Shown in pieces: positions 43,501 to 52,473 of a stretch of DNA of 64,000 bases (the first letter of the stretch is position 1; every line of letters begins with the position of its first letter). The notes beneath the pieces were generated by a model, which did no database searches, was not told the origin of the DNA, and worked only from the letters and a program-made list of their open reading frames with translations. Origin of the DNA: Apostichopus japonicus (lineage: Eukaryota; Echinodermata; Holothuroidea; Aspidochirotida; Stichopodidae); assembly GCF_037975245.1 (NCBI RefSeq), contig NC_092561.1:2206501-2270500 (forward strand). Reading direction: 5' to 3'. The position numbers and the translations under genes are program-made.

Positions 43501-46265
43501 GTATTTTGTGTTTTAGTGATGAATAACACAATTTTCATAAAACTTACTCTTTCCACTAAATTCAGTTCAGTTTCAAGTAACTGTTGACCCTGAAAGATCA
43601 TCTATTTCATCCACAATATACTAGATGTCAAGTAAATGATCACTCACTCTCAAGCTTGAACAAGCATTTTCCTGTGAACTTGACAACTTTTGTTGTTTCT
43701 TGCTTCATTTGAACCCATTCACTAACTTTATATGAATATATTTAGGGGTCAGTTTTTTATGTGGAGGGGGGGGGGGGAACCTTTGAAAACATTTCAAAAT
43801 TGTTAGTATGTTAAATACAAAGGAAGTACTGATTAGCCATTACTGTAGGTTATTCATGACAGAAATATTTAAATTGCATCATGGGAGATGTAGATGAATT
43901 GCGAAACCATCATATTACTGCAGAACGTAGTGGATGGAATAAGAAATGTGATCAAAGAGTAAGGGCAAACGGTAAGGAAAGAAGAAGCCTGCATCCGACA
44001 GTTTATATCTTCTCTTTGGGTGACACGCAAAGGTCAAAAGGTCGAAGGGGGAGGGGCAAAGGTCACTGACAGAATTTAATTGGTGGAATAAGAAAAATAA
44101 GAAGCTGTTCATAGGGAAAATGGTTTTGGATGTATGGTATTGGGATGAACGGAATTGCCCTGAGAAGGGCCTGGAGTAAACTATTTGTACAAAGTTTATG
44201 GATCAGCTTCTCCAGCTAACATGGATTGAACAAAATTTGAAATATGTGTTAAGCTTTAATTGATATAACATTCAATTGAGGAGTGAGTTGACTTCATGAT
44301 GGTAGAGTGTAGAAATTATATTTTTTGAATAATACTGTCAGAAATAAAGTCACATGTCAACTCTCTGATTAATCTTCAAGAAAAAGGGGGGGGATGAAAC
44401 AAAAAATTGACGGACGAATCATTCGACACGTAGTGGAAAAAAATGTAAATGATTTTGAAAGAATTTTAATTTGGAGGTTGTACATGTCCCTCTATGTACC
44501 AACTGTGTGGGAAAGGGGAGAGTGAAGAGGGAGGGGGACAGGTAGAAGGAATTTCTGGAGTACTTAGAGAGCTTCTGTCTCTATTAAAACCAAATTTCAA
44601 ACCAGAGGCTTGCAATTAATAATTTGCACGTAATTTGCACATGAAGCTCAATATAGTTGAACTATGATGCACTGAGGTGATTTGGATCTGGTAGTTTTAA
44701 ATACAAATCGTCTGCATTAGTTTTAATCTCTTTCATTAATGTTTATTGAACCATACCTCGCCCCTATGTACATACCCAATCTGCTTTCTGTTTCAATTGC
44801 ATTATCTTGAATATGTTTAATTACAATTTAGGATTTGGCTGCGTTAGCCTGCACAAAACTGTACAGTGGAAGGTCTAAAATTACCATCTGAAAAAGAAAG
44901 TTTATCCAAAAGGAATTAATTTATTGAGGAAATGCTCCCCTCCCCTGAATAAACTTTCTAATTTCAACTTGGGCTTTGATAGAAAGATGAGCCTGATCAT
45001 GCTACACGTGGGTATACAATTGTAAAAGTGTATTAAGAATCATTGTATTTTGCACATCGCACCTCTATGTCCATATTTATAAAATACTTGGTTAAAGACA
45101 ATATACATGGTTTTGCTCTATCAACAGATAACTTTAAGCTATGGACTTTCAGAACAACGATCTAATGTGGTTACAGTACCCGAGGCAATATTTACCATCC
45201 AGGAGGATCCGAGCAGGTAACTTTGTTTGCACCGCTCTATCGTCTCTAGAATTTACTTCTACCTAGAGCTGCAGTTTGTGTTAACTTTGTCACAGTCTGG
45301 TACTTTTATAATTTACTTCGCTCCTCGCTTACCTGATTCCTCACAACCTTAGTACCTCGTTCTACCGTGCCTAGTATACCCTGGTAATCTTTCACTGAAG
45401 ATCCAAAAGAGTATAATAATCCAAATATCCAAGTATCCGGGCGAATTCCGTAAGAAATTTTTCCGATACGAAAAACATGTGTAGACACTTTGAATGGTAG
45501 AACGAGAAGGTAGGGCAACGATCGGGGGAGCCGGCCGTTGAGGGTGCACAGTGTTAAAAGATTACCAGGGACACGCTAGAACGAGGTGCTAAGGTTGTGA
45601 GGAGACAGGTAAGCAAGGAACGAAGTAAATATCTAAACCAGTAAGTTTTATGATCTCAGAAGTTAAACCAAAGATCTTCCATGGAAATGTTGTAGTCCCA
45701 CCAAATCCCACTAGGGATGAATGAAATGAGGCAGATGAATAAATAAAGCGTCATATTAAATGTCTTCATACTCAAATGTTTGTTTGTATTGGATAAAATA
45801 TGTTTAATAGCTCCCTTCTATTTGGGAGTAGGTATCCCCGTTACTTACACTGAGGAATATGACTAGTATATGTAGTAATATTAAAACTGTGTTTAGCGTT
45901 TACAATCCAATGCCAAAAGCAACGTTTCAGTTTGTCAAAAAGTAAAATTTTACTTGATTTAGCTTCTACAATCTGGACTGATAACAATCAAAGGAATTTT
46001 TTGCCTAAAGTCATCTCTGAGGGATTTTTATCAGATGAAACAATTCCCAAAGTCGATACTTGGTTGTTAAATGTTAATCTTGTTTGGATATTTTGTGGTT
46101 ACATAAATAATTGTAAAATGAAAAAGAAAAGACAAAACCCTTGTAAAACATTTGCTATAATTTGTTCTCCACAGGTTTCTGTCCTTACACTGTTACCTGT
46201 ACCCAGATGCTGATATTTGCCACCGACAGCATGCTGTGAAGTTCGTGAACAATCATTCCAGATAA
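15917..46265 (+). CDS. fng: Fringe: O-fucosylpeptide beta-1,3-N-acetylglucosaminyltransferase, complete ten-exon gene
   Basis: Family role: in the Golgi lumen, adds GlcNAc from UDP-GlcNAc in beta-1,3 linkage to O-fucose on Notch EGF repeats, changing the Delta versus Serrate/Jagged response. Exons: 15917-16573, 17214-17262, 22855-22897, 23463-23522, 38778-38925, 41141-41226, 42184-42254, 43289-43383, 45128-45216, 46175-46265; 1389 nt, 462 residues plus stop. Layout: short cytoplasmic tail, signal anchor at 8-25, a charged stem to about 187 that is longer than I expect for the family, then the catalytic domain from [19 protein letters not shown]. Motifs: TFFFTDG, QSLCCKF, HLDDDNY with the Mn/UDP-binding DDD at 276-278, [14 protein letters not shown] (324-), IRLPDD (359-364) with the expected catalytic Asp, and [13 protein letters not shown] near the end. 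An in-frame TAA at 15905-15907 fixes the ATG. All introns are GT-AG with consistent phases. A single invertebrate-type Fringe is more likely than a named vertebrate Lunatic, Manic or Radical paralogue. Confidence 0.96.
17214..17262 (+). CDS. fng: Fringe exon 2 (49-nt microexon)
   Basis: Encodes [16 protein letters not shown] and one base of Gly. It matches the family's TFIFTDGED segment. Acceptor ATGTTTCAG, donor AACAG|GTACGT. Confidence 0.92.
17263..22854. other. Fringe intron 2
   Basis: 5.6 kb. It contains many TACAGTA/TACTGTA words (roughly 18.3-19.5 kb), G-runs near 20455 and 22437, a C-run near 22268, and the 18-bp minisatellite. I see no other exon. Confidence 0.7.
20826..21711. repeat. 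18-bp minisatellite (TCACCTGGGTCAGGATCG)
   Basis: Roughly 49 units over 885 bp with GTC/GAC and TCGTCA/TCATTA variants, sometimes arranged as 36-bp higher-order units. Because 18 is a multiple of 3 and the unit lacks stops, several frames on both strands stay open for 270 codons or more. Each full unit carries CACCTG, an E-box. Confidence 0.95.
22855..22897 (+). CDS. fng: Fringe exon 3 (43-nt microexon)
   Basis: Encodes [13 protein letters not shown] between split Gly and Arg codons and matches the family's GHMINTNCSAVHSR. Acceptor TTTTTGCAG, donor CACAG|GTAAGG. Confidence 0.92.
23463..23522 (+). CDS. fng: Fringe exon 4 (60 nt)
   Basis: Encodes [19 protein letters not shown] with the conserved Cys pair. 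Donor AGAA|GTAAGT. The next intron is 15.3 kb, the largest in the window. Confidence 0.93.
24124..24430. repeat. 20-bp tandem array (CAGTCTTTCAGGAATCTAAG)
   Basis: 15 units of 19-20 bp. Nearly every unit contains CTTTCAGG preceded by CTAAG, so it repeatedly imitates a branch site plus 3' splice site. It lies 600 bp after exon 4. Confidence 0.93.
25570..25641. repeat. 36-bp tandem duplication
   Basis: Two almost identical head-to-tail copies beginning GCCAGGCATAGTTCTATCAG, offset by exactly 36 bp. Confidence 0.9.
26313..26548. repeat. 29-bp minisatellite
   Basis: About eight units of CACACCCTTCCATGATGCCC followed by CTAATCCCT or CTAATCAT, with ATGATG/ATGAGG/ATAAGG variants. Confidence 0.9.
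27238..27320. mobile_element. hAT-like left terminus
   Basis: CAGTGGCGGAGTGTCC followed by a G-run and C-run hairpin, as in many non-autonomous hAT elements. The matching right end and duplication of the flanking 8-mer GTTAGAAA were not found, so the element is truncated or very diverged. Confidence 0.4.
29806..29866. repeat. 17-bp tandem repeat (GAAACAAAAGGGCTT)
   Basis: Four short units of GAAACAGAAGGGCTC or GAAACAAAAGGGCTT in intron 4. Confidence 0.8.
33045..34280. mobile_element. Non-autonomous hAT element, complete (copy 2)
   Basis: 1236 bp. Ends CATGGGCGGCGATC and GATCGCCGCCCCTG pair with one mismatch, and the 8-bp duplication CAGAGATG flanks it at 33037-33044 and 34281-34288. Same family and orientation as 13900-14674. 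It has the GCGCGCCAAC/TGGTGGCGCT module twice (about 33233-33330 and 34120-34222). Inserted in fringe intron 4. Confidence 0.9.
34848..34945 (-). ncRNA. Hammerhead-ribozyme-like motif in a repeat (Penelope-type), copy A
   Basis: Read on the minus strand: CTGAAGA (34925-34919), a 5-bp hairpin GATCC/GGATC, then GAAAC (34902-34898). This is the hammerhead core CUGANGA, stem II, GAAA. A stem III of CGU with ACG, followed by UU as a possible cleavage site near 34873, can be drawn. Hammerheads of this minimal kind are known from Penelope-like retroelements. No reverse transcriptase is seen nearby, so this would be a remnant end. Stem I is not convincing, so activity is uncertain. Confidence 0.5.
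35748..35964. repeat. Tandem duplication of about 106-111 bp
   Basis: Two diverged copies sharing CATTTAGAG, TACTCATACTAAGG and AATTATATACTT blocks. The following DNA continues with TTGTACTC words as near 7770-8252. Confidence 0.8.
36290..36372 (+). mobile_element. tRNA-derived SINE, 3' fragment
   Basis: Matches the 3' end of the copies at 7951 and 40641 from AATGAGGCTTC through CCTGCTTGCAGGAGGATCTG to the ATAC tail. The tRNA-like head is absent, as expected from incomplete reverse transcription. Confidence 0.8.
36977..37092. repeat. TATG/TGTA microsatellite
   Basis: Interrupted TATG tetranucleotides over about 115 bp in fringe intron 4. Confidence 0.88.
38778..38925 (+). CDS. fng: Fringe exon 5: DDD metal-binding motif
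   Basis: Encodes [17 protein letters not shown] then [16 protein letters not shown] and a linker ending DREDGM. The DDD is the glycosyltransferase-A type DxD. Acceptor TTTTGTTAG, donor GAATG|GTGAGT, directly followed by a G-rich tandem array. Confidence 0.95.
38936..39412. repeat. G-rich minisatellite adjoining the exon 5 donor
   Basis: Irregular 15-18 bp units such as GGGTGTTGTGGAAGGG start about 10 bp after the fringe exon 5 donor and run for about 475 bp. The transcribed RNA would be G-rich with many GGG runs spaced by short loops, that is, G-quadruplex potential. Frames across it are by-products. Confidence 0.93.
40403..40600. repeat. CTGA/CTCA tandem repeat
   Basis: Imperfect array of GACTGACT tetramers with a longer unit, GACTCACTGATTCACAGGCT, repeated several times in fringe intron 5. 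Confidence 0.88.
40641..40875 (+). mobile_element. tRNA-derived SINE, full-length copy
   Basis: Second copy of the family at 7951-8183: TAGCTCAGAGGTTAACGCCG head, the shared CAATTGACAATTCATAATCA body and GCAGGAGGATCTAAAATACA end. Its B box region is mutated (TATGAGTCAT). Confidence 0.85.
41141..41226 (+). CDS. fng: Fringe exon 6: FATGGAGF motif
   Basis: Encodes [20 protein letters not shown] and ends NMSPYAG. This is the most diagnostic Fringe family block. Acceptor GAATTCCAG, donor GCTGG|GTGAGT. Confidence 0.95.
41612..41705 (+). ncRNA. Degenerate copy B of the hammerhead-like repeat
   Basis: Homologous to 34848-34945 in the opposite orientation: CTCAAGA (41618-41624), a weakened stem, GAAAC (41643-41647), then shared CTCAGGCC and ACTTTTACAC words. 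The CUGA core is mutated to CUCA, so it should be inactive. Its value is as a second family member. Confidence 0.45.
42184..42254 (+). CDS. fng: Fringe exon 7: RLPDD catalytic segment
   Basis: Encodes [20 protein letters not shown] and FIS. Asp363/Asp364 sit where the family has its catalytic base. Acceptor TTTTTTCAG, donor TAGTG|GTAATT. Confidence 0.93.
43289..43383 (+). CDS. fng: Fringe exon 8
   Basis: Encodes [20 protein letters not shown] and [12 protein letters not shown], matching the family's LFHSHLE-type segment. Acceptor CTCTTGCAG, donor AACAG|GTGAGA. Confidence 0.92.
45128..45216 (+). CDS. fng: Fringe exon 9
   Basis: Encodes [17 protein letters not shown] then [13 protein letters not shown], matching the family's VTLSYG and EDPSRFRS region. 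Acceptor ATCAACAG, donor GCAG|GTAACT. Confidence 0.93.
45310..45631. mobile_element. Foldback element in fringe intron 9
   Basis: Arms of about 80 bp at 45310-45390 and 45551-45630 are inverted copies (ATTTACTTCG ... CGAAGTAAAT; CCTCACAACCTTAG and reverse), with a unique centre of about 160 bp. No coding frame. The superfamily cannot be set, because the target duplication is unclear. Confidence 0.75.
46175..46265 (+). CDS. fng: Fringe exon 10 and stop
   Basis: Encodes [17 protein letters not shown] and ends FVNNHSR at TAA (46263-46265). It carries the last conserved Cys pair. Acceptor TCTCCACAG. Confidence 0.94.
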
Positions 46266-47563
46266 ATTTACTCCTTGATATAGGTTATTGGTGCCACAGC
46301 AACCAAATTTATGAAGCCCTAATGGGCCTGGGGAGGAGGGAGGGGGGGGGTGAAGAGAGGTGAGGGGAATGTTGATATCAGGAGGGAAGTGCGACAGGAA
46401 CGTGCTTGAATTCTTTCAATATTAAACTACCTTTCATTGTGAAAGTGAGAGTCGTAATTTTATATATATATTTTTTATCATATCTAAGTGCAGACTGTAT
46501 CGTGGAAGAAGCTGATATGACACTTTCTAAATTCAGCTTTATTTTTGTGAGCAAGCTGTCGACACAGGACACCAGGGACAGGCCAGGCACAACGCAAATC
46601 AATTACTTTCCATTTACGACAGATGATCGCAGATGAACGTCTTCCATATATTTGTCACTGTGGTCAAGTTCAGAAGAGTACCCGTGGTCCATGGATGTTG
46701 TCATGGTGATTATCGCCCACCAAGTTTTCCCACCGAATTGATGTTTTGTCACCCTCTTTCTGATATGGACCACTCTCTAAAAGTTGCCATTTTAACTTTT
46801 TCTTGTAATATATGTAATTAAGGAATTGTTACGTAACAACGTTTAAACCACAATTTGTAAGTGTATTAGTGGTAAACTGATTTTTCAGATATTTTCTTTA
46901 TGTCAAGGTTTTACGTAAAGTAAATCTTCTAGCCGATTAGGTTTTATATTAAATTGTGTTTGTACTTTTGATAGTGGGTCTTCGGAATTTAATATTAACA
47001 GGTAAAGTTGGATGAATGGTCTGATTCGACTTTATTTGTATCTTTTTCTAAAAACGTTACCTTGATTTCATCAGTAAAAACTCCATTTGTATAACCTTTT
47101 GTTATATATTTATTTGAAAGGTGATTTTTTTCTCACATATTAGAGGTTTAAACATTTCATAAATACCATCAGAAAACACTGTAATTATTGTAGTGCTAGT
47201 GCGCTCTACAAAATTGGCATTACTTGCCAAGTGAACGCTACCTACATGACTGGACGTTGAAACTTAAAAGTTTCATATCGTCTCTGTACATTTGTAGTTT
47301 CAAAGGCTAGCTGCTAAGGCAAGTTATTCTGAGCCTGTCATGGCGCTCACAAGCGCCCTCCCTTAAAGGGAAGTGGAGCATAATTGCTTTACAAAGTTGC
47401 TAAAAACAATTCTGAATCTTTAGCTCAAAAATATCATCCTCAGTGTTTTTAAATTTGGTGCATTTTTTTTTCATAAGTACATCTGACAACAGCCGAGTGA
47501 ATGATGTCATCAGGACCATTGAACTGATAATATCCATAAACAAGTAGCTGTTTGCATCTCATT

Positions 47564-47569
47564 AATAAA
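47564..47569 (+). terminator. fng: Possible polyadenylation signal of fringe
   Basis: AATAAA 1.3 kb after the Fringe stop. Other hexamers occur further on (for example near 49613), so the true 3' end is open. Confidence 0.2.
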
Positions 47570-48284
47570 ATTGTGCATACCATGGTTTGCATATCTTGCA
47601 GATTAAAGACAAGTTTAAGTAGTGTTATGATTGAAAAGTAAGGAACTAACCTATAATATTCCGTAGAGGTCTGTTTTACCACTAATACAACTAAAGCTGA
47701 ACATGCCTTTTGTTGTTATGTACTTGAATGATATGGGAAATGTATTATGAGCACAGCTTAAAACTCGAGAGCACAAAGAGGTTTTTTTTGAAACCTTTGA
47801 GAATTTTTTTATTTACCGTTGAGCATTCCTTTTTCCGGCATAAAAAGATATAAATGAAGATGAGTAGTAGTTTATTTCATTTCAAAACAACACCTTGAAA
47901 ACTTAAAAAATCTTTGAATAGATAAACTAAGAGATTGTTGTTGTATTTTGTCTAATCATGTTAACGAATTATCTGCTATTAATTGATTAGAAATTAAATG
48001 GAAGAAATTAAAAGGAGAAATTAATTGTGTCATTCTGACAGACAGGCAATCTAAATTATTGAAATTAGTGTGAGGTCAGAGGTCAATATCTTCAAGTAGT
48101 TATTAAGGGTAATATTTCTCTGTGATCAATGTGAATGTTAATGTTGTCTGTTGTCATGGAAACATGACCGTATTTCATGAATCATATGGAACTTCTGATG
48201 CATTAGTGTGTGAAAAGAAATCGTTTTAATGCATGAATGTTATCGTACAAATAGTTTTGAATCATACATCATGTCTTTTATGTA

Positions 48285-49040
48285 ACATAATACAGTGTTG
48301 GTATCATACTCGATGTGTTAAACATAACCTGACACAGTTGATATTACACGTGATGTGTTAAAAATAACCAAGTACAATGTTGGTATTACACATGTGTTTA
48401 AGTGTATAACATAAAACAGTGTTGGAATCATACTTGATGTGTTAAATTTAACCTGACACTGTTGATATTACATGTGATGTGTTAAAAATAACCAAGCCAC
48501 AATGTTGATATTACACATGTGTTTAAGTGTAACATAATACAGTGTTGATATCATACTCGATGTGTTGATATTATACATGATGTGTTAAACATAACCAAGT
48601 ACAATGTTGATATTACACATGTGTTTAAGTGTAACATAATACAGTGTTAATATCATACTCGATGTGTTGATATTATACGTGATGTGTTAAACATAACCAA
48701 GTACAATGTTGATATTACTCATGTGTTAAGTGTAACATAATACAGTGTTGATATCATACTCGATGTGTTGATATTATATGTGATGTGTTAAACATAACCA
48801 AGTACAATGTTGATATTACTCATGTGTTAAGTGTAACATACAGTGTTGATATCATACTCGATGTGTTGATATTATATGTGATGTGTTAAATATAACCAAG
48901 TACAATGTTGATATTACTCATGTGTTAAAGTGTAATATAATACAGTGTTGGTATCATACTTGACGTGTTAAACATAACCTGACACTGTTCATATTACATG
49001 TGATGTGTTAAACATAACCAAGTACAATATTGGTATTATA
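48285..49040. repeat. Compound tandem repeat of about 100 bp
   Basis: Units of 98-102 bp built from GTTGATATCATACTCGATGTG, GTGATGTGTTAAACATAACC and CAATGTTGATATTAC blocks. The starting word ACAGTG recurs at 48539, 48641, 48742 and 48840. The outer copies are more diverged, the usual pattern of a tandem array, and degenerate units trail on to about 49220. Confidence 0.9.
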
Positions 49041-50931
49041 CTGCACTGGAATTCAATGTAACTATAACCTTCTATGGTATTGATGTTGTATGTGATGGGT
49101 TAAAATTAACCTCATGCAGTGTTGGTATACATAATATTACCTAGCACACAATATTGGTAATTCGGTATAGTACAGCAGTTTAAATATAACCTAACACAGT
49201 GTATATATTATTAAATGATGTGTTAACTGTGACCTAACACAATACAGATTACACATATGAAGGGTTTTAACAGCTAATACCAAACAATGTATTAATACCA
49301 TACATGTGCTAGATGTGTTACCTAAATACAGTGTGTACTGCATATGTTACATAGACACATTATTGAAATCATGCATATGAATGTACAGTCAACCAATGAC
49401 ACCATGATTTAAAACAAAGCCACACATTAACTCCATTGAGTGTAGTGCTTTGACCATTCCTGCAAAATTTCATTTAAAGAAGGTGGCACAGACATGATTT
49501 GCTTCCATTCACTTCATGTTGATTGGTAGTGACTAATGGTGTCAATCAATGTTTACAAATTAGTTGTTTGCATTTTGTCAAAAGTTATCAGCAACATTTC
49601 TACAGACATAAAAATAAAATGTCTTTGTCAGAACTTTGCATTCAAGTTTAACTCCATTTTCTCTTTGTACTCAAAAGTGGAAAGGAGTTTTTAAAGAGTC
49701 TTAAATGAAAATGCAATTAAGATAAAGCTAAGAAATGACTACAATCTTGTGTTCATGTATGTTTTTCATCTTCCTTGCTGCTTATGTGTATATTATATAT
49801 TTGGTTGATGTTGTCATATGTGTGAACCGATGTTATGTTTATATTCTTTGAAGTTTTAGTTCAAAAGCTATATTATTTTGTTCATATTCTGCCTATTGAA
49901 AGAACACAATTTATTGGTCAGTTTGTCAGTATGTGTGTCATCAGTCTATATGTCAGGGTTTTGGAGATAATTAAATCATTTGTTAAGTTTAATTAATAAA
50001 ATTTTAGCAAGACAGGATCATCATAAACAAAGAAAGTGGAATAAAATGTTAAAATCTGTATATTTTAATTTTAAAAAGACAAAAAAAAAGGTAATAACAA
50101 AGAGATATTTTGTAAGGAAAGGGGCATGAACTCACGTAGGAAGCAAATACAGACAGTTTGTGACCTATGTGTTTGACAATATGATTGATTAATTAATTCA
50201 TTAATTCATTGTATCAATGGAAAGAGTTGATGAAGTTGTACAAGCTTGCCTTATAAATTTTTGATGGAATATCATGTATTTACTATTTACTGAACAAAAG
50301 TTATTATAATATCGATGAAATAAGAAAGAAAGATAAAAAAGAACAGGACAGAGAATTTAAGTCCCAAGAGAGTCTCAGTGATTTCTGTAGACATAGACAA
50401 CATTGTGTATGATACATCAGTCTCCAAATGTTTCTAATACCACAACACATGTGACCGTGATAAAGAAGTCAATAATGATAATAGATATTGTTCTCAATAT
50501 TGAACTGAACATTTAGTAGCAATCAAAAGTTCTGAATTTTAATTGAAACATATGTTTTGTACCAAATTGTACAAATCTGCTCCAAAGAGTTGTATTGAAG
50601 TGATGGACGTCTTCATCTGAACAGATATTTGTTAAACCGAAGTATTTCTTTTTAATAAAACTAAATAGATTAAATCCTAACGAGAGGGAAAGGATTAAAA
50701 TGTTTTAACACAAAATAAAATAAAAGAAAAGAAAAAAGATTACTTCATGGCACTCTATGAAACCAAACCCACAATATCACTTTTGTTAACATATTGAAGC
50801 ACAGAGTTTATGGAGCAACTTAAAAACTACCGTAGAGTTGTTACAAGGCAATGGTAGACCAAAGGTTCATTTTCATAGATTTATTGAAGTGCATAATTTA
50901 GAACAGCATAGAGAGCAGGGACAGAGGAACA

Positions 50932-51548
50932 AGAATGGTCAAAGAATATGATAAATATGTTGATAACATTCAAGAATGGTCAAAGAACATGATTAATGTG
51001 TTGATAACATTTTAAAATGGTAAAAAACATGATTAATATGTTGATAACATTCAAGAATGGTCAAAGAACATGATAAGTATGTTGATATACATTCAAGAAT
51101 GGTCAAAGAACATGATAAATATGTTGATAACATTCAAGAATGGTCAGAGAACATGATTAATATGTTGATAACATTCAAGAACGGTCAAAGATCATGATTA
51201 ATATGTTGATAACATTCAAGAATGGTCAAAGAAAATGATAAATATGTTGATAACATTCAAGAATGGTCAAAGAACATGATTAATATGTTGATAACATTCA
51301 AGAATGGTCAAGGAACATGATAAACATGTTGATAACATTCAAGAATGGTCAAAGAACATGATAAATGTGTTGATAACATTCAAGAATGGTCAGAGAACAT
51401 GATAAGTATGTTGATATACATTCAAGAATGGTCAAAGAACATGATTAATATGTTGATAACATTCAAGAATGGTCAAAGAACATGATTAATATGTTGATAA
51501 CATTCAAGAATGGTCAAAGAACATGATATATTTGTTGATAACATTTTA
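50932..51548. repeat. 41-bp satellite array
   Basis: About 15 units of 41 bp, each CATTCAAGAATGGTCAAAGA followed by ACATGAT(A/T)AATATGTTGATAA. Units differ by only a few bases. Confidence 0.95.
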
Positions 51549-52282
51549 TTGTAGGGCAGCGTAGACCACTGTAGGATGATGGGGTCAAGATGTCGTATCA
51601 TTTGTCACAAAGTTGTGGCAAGTGATATAGATAACTAGAGTGGTTTGTAGATTTTCATTTAGTTAGAATAGATATCAGGGAACTAGTGTGTGTGTGATAA
51701 GTTACAGAATCTTCCTTTTCAGGATTATCTGTTACAGAAATGTCGGTCATATTTATCAGGGAAAGGGACGTAATTTGGTATTACAACTTCTTGTACCTTA
51801 TTGATCGGAAGTCATGTAGGTAGTGTTTTTGTTTATTCCTTGAACCCATCAAAAACAACATTTTTGGACATTTTTGAAATGTGAGTGCAAAGTTGGGTTT
51901 AATTCATCATAATAAAGAGAAAACATTAAAATAGGAAATGGCGTAAAACAAAATAACCTAGTGTTGTTTCTGATATTCTGTTATGGAATCTTGATTTGAG
52001 AGAACAAGAAAGTTACGATGTATGGTAAAATTTCATTTTTAGAAGGAGAGGTGTACACTGTACAGTACAAATACAATGGAGATTGAAGAACCAAACATGC
52101 ATTTGATTACAACTGTAGTTTTAAGTTAAAATAGAGAATTTTTTTTTCAGAACGCATTAAACCTCATCTAGTTGGATGAAAGTCGTTGAGTTGTTTTGTA
52201 GGAAATGCAAGCCAGTTGAGTATTAGACTTTTTACCCAGAGATATTTTCTTGACTTGAAAACTGCAACAACTGAGGTTACTA

Positions 52283-52473
52283 TGGTGGCTTAAAAGGGAC
52301 ATAGGAAATAAAATAAAATTGAAATAAAAGTCAAAATTGTCAGATAAAAAGTCAAAAAATTGAAAAAAAAAGTCCAAAATTTGAGATAAAAAATTAAAAT
52401 TTTGAGATAAACAGTCACAATTTTGAGATTTGGGGACACTTTTTTATCTTGATATGTCCCTATTAAGCCACTG
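52283..52473. mobile_element. Short TA-flanked MITE
   Basis: 191 bp with inverted ends GTGGCTTAAAAGGGACATA and TATGTCCCTATTAAGCCAC, flanked by TA on both sides, as in Tc1/mariner-type MITEs. The inside is a degenerate repeat of AAAATTTTGAGATAAA. Confidence 0.6.

Noticed and set aside
43881..44069. 62-codon frame in fringe intron 8
   Set aside because: No family resemblance and no splice pairing. The exon 8 to exon 9 junction already preserves the Fringe frame.
50932..51548. CRISPR array resemblance (regular repeats of about 41 bp)
   Set aside because: There are no unique spacers between repeats, and the genome is a spliced eukaryotic one. It is a simple satellite.
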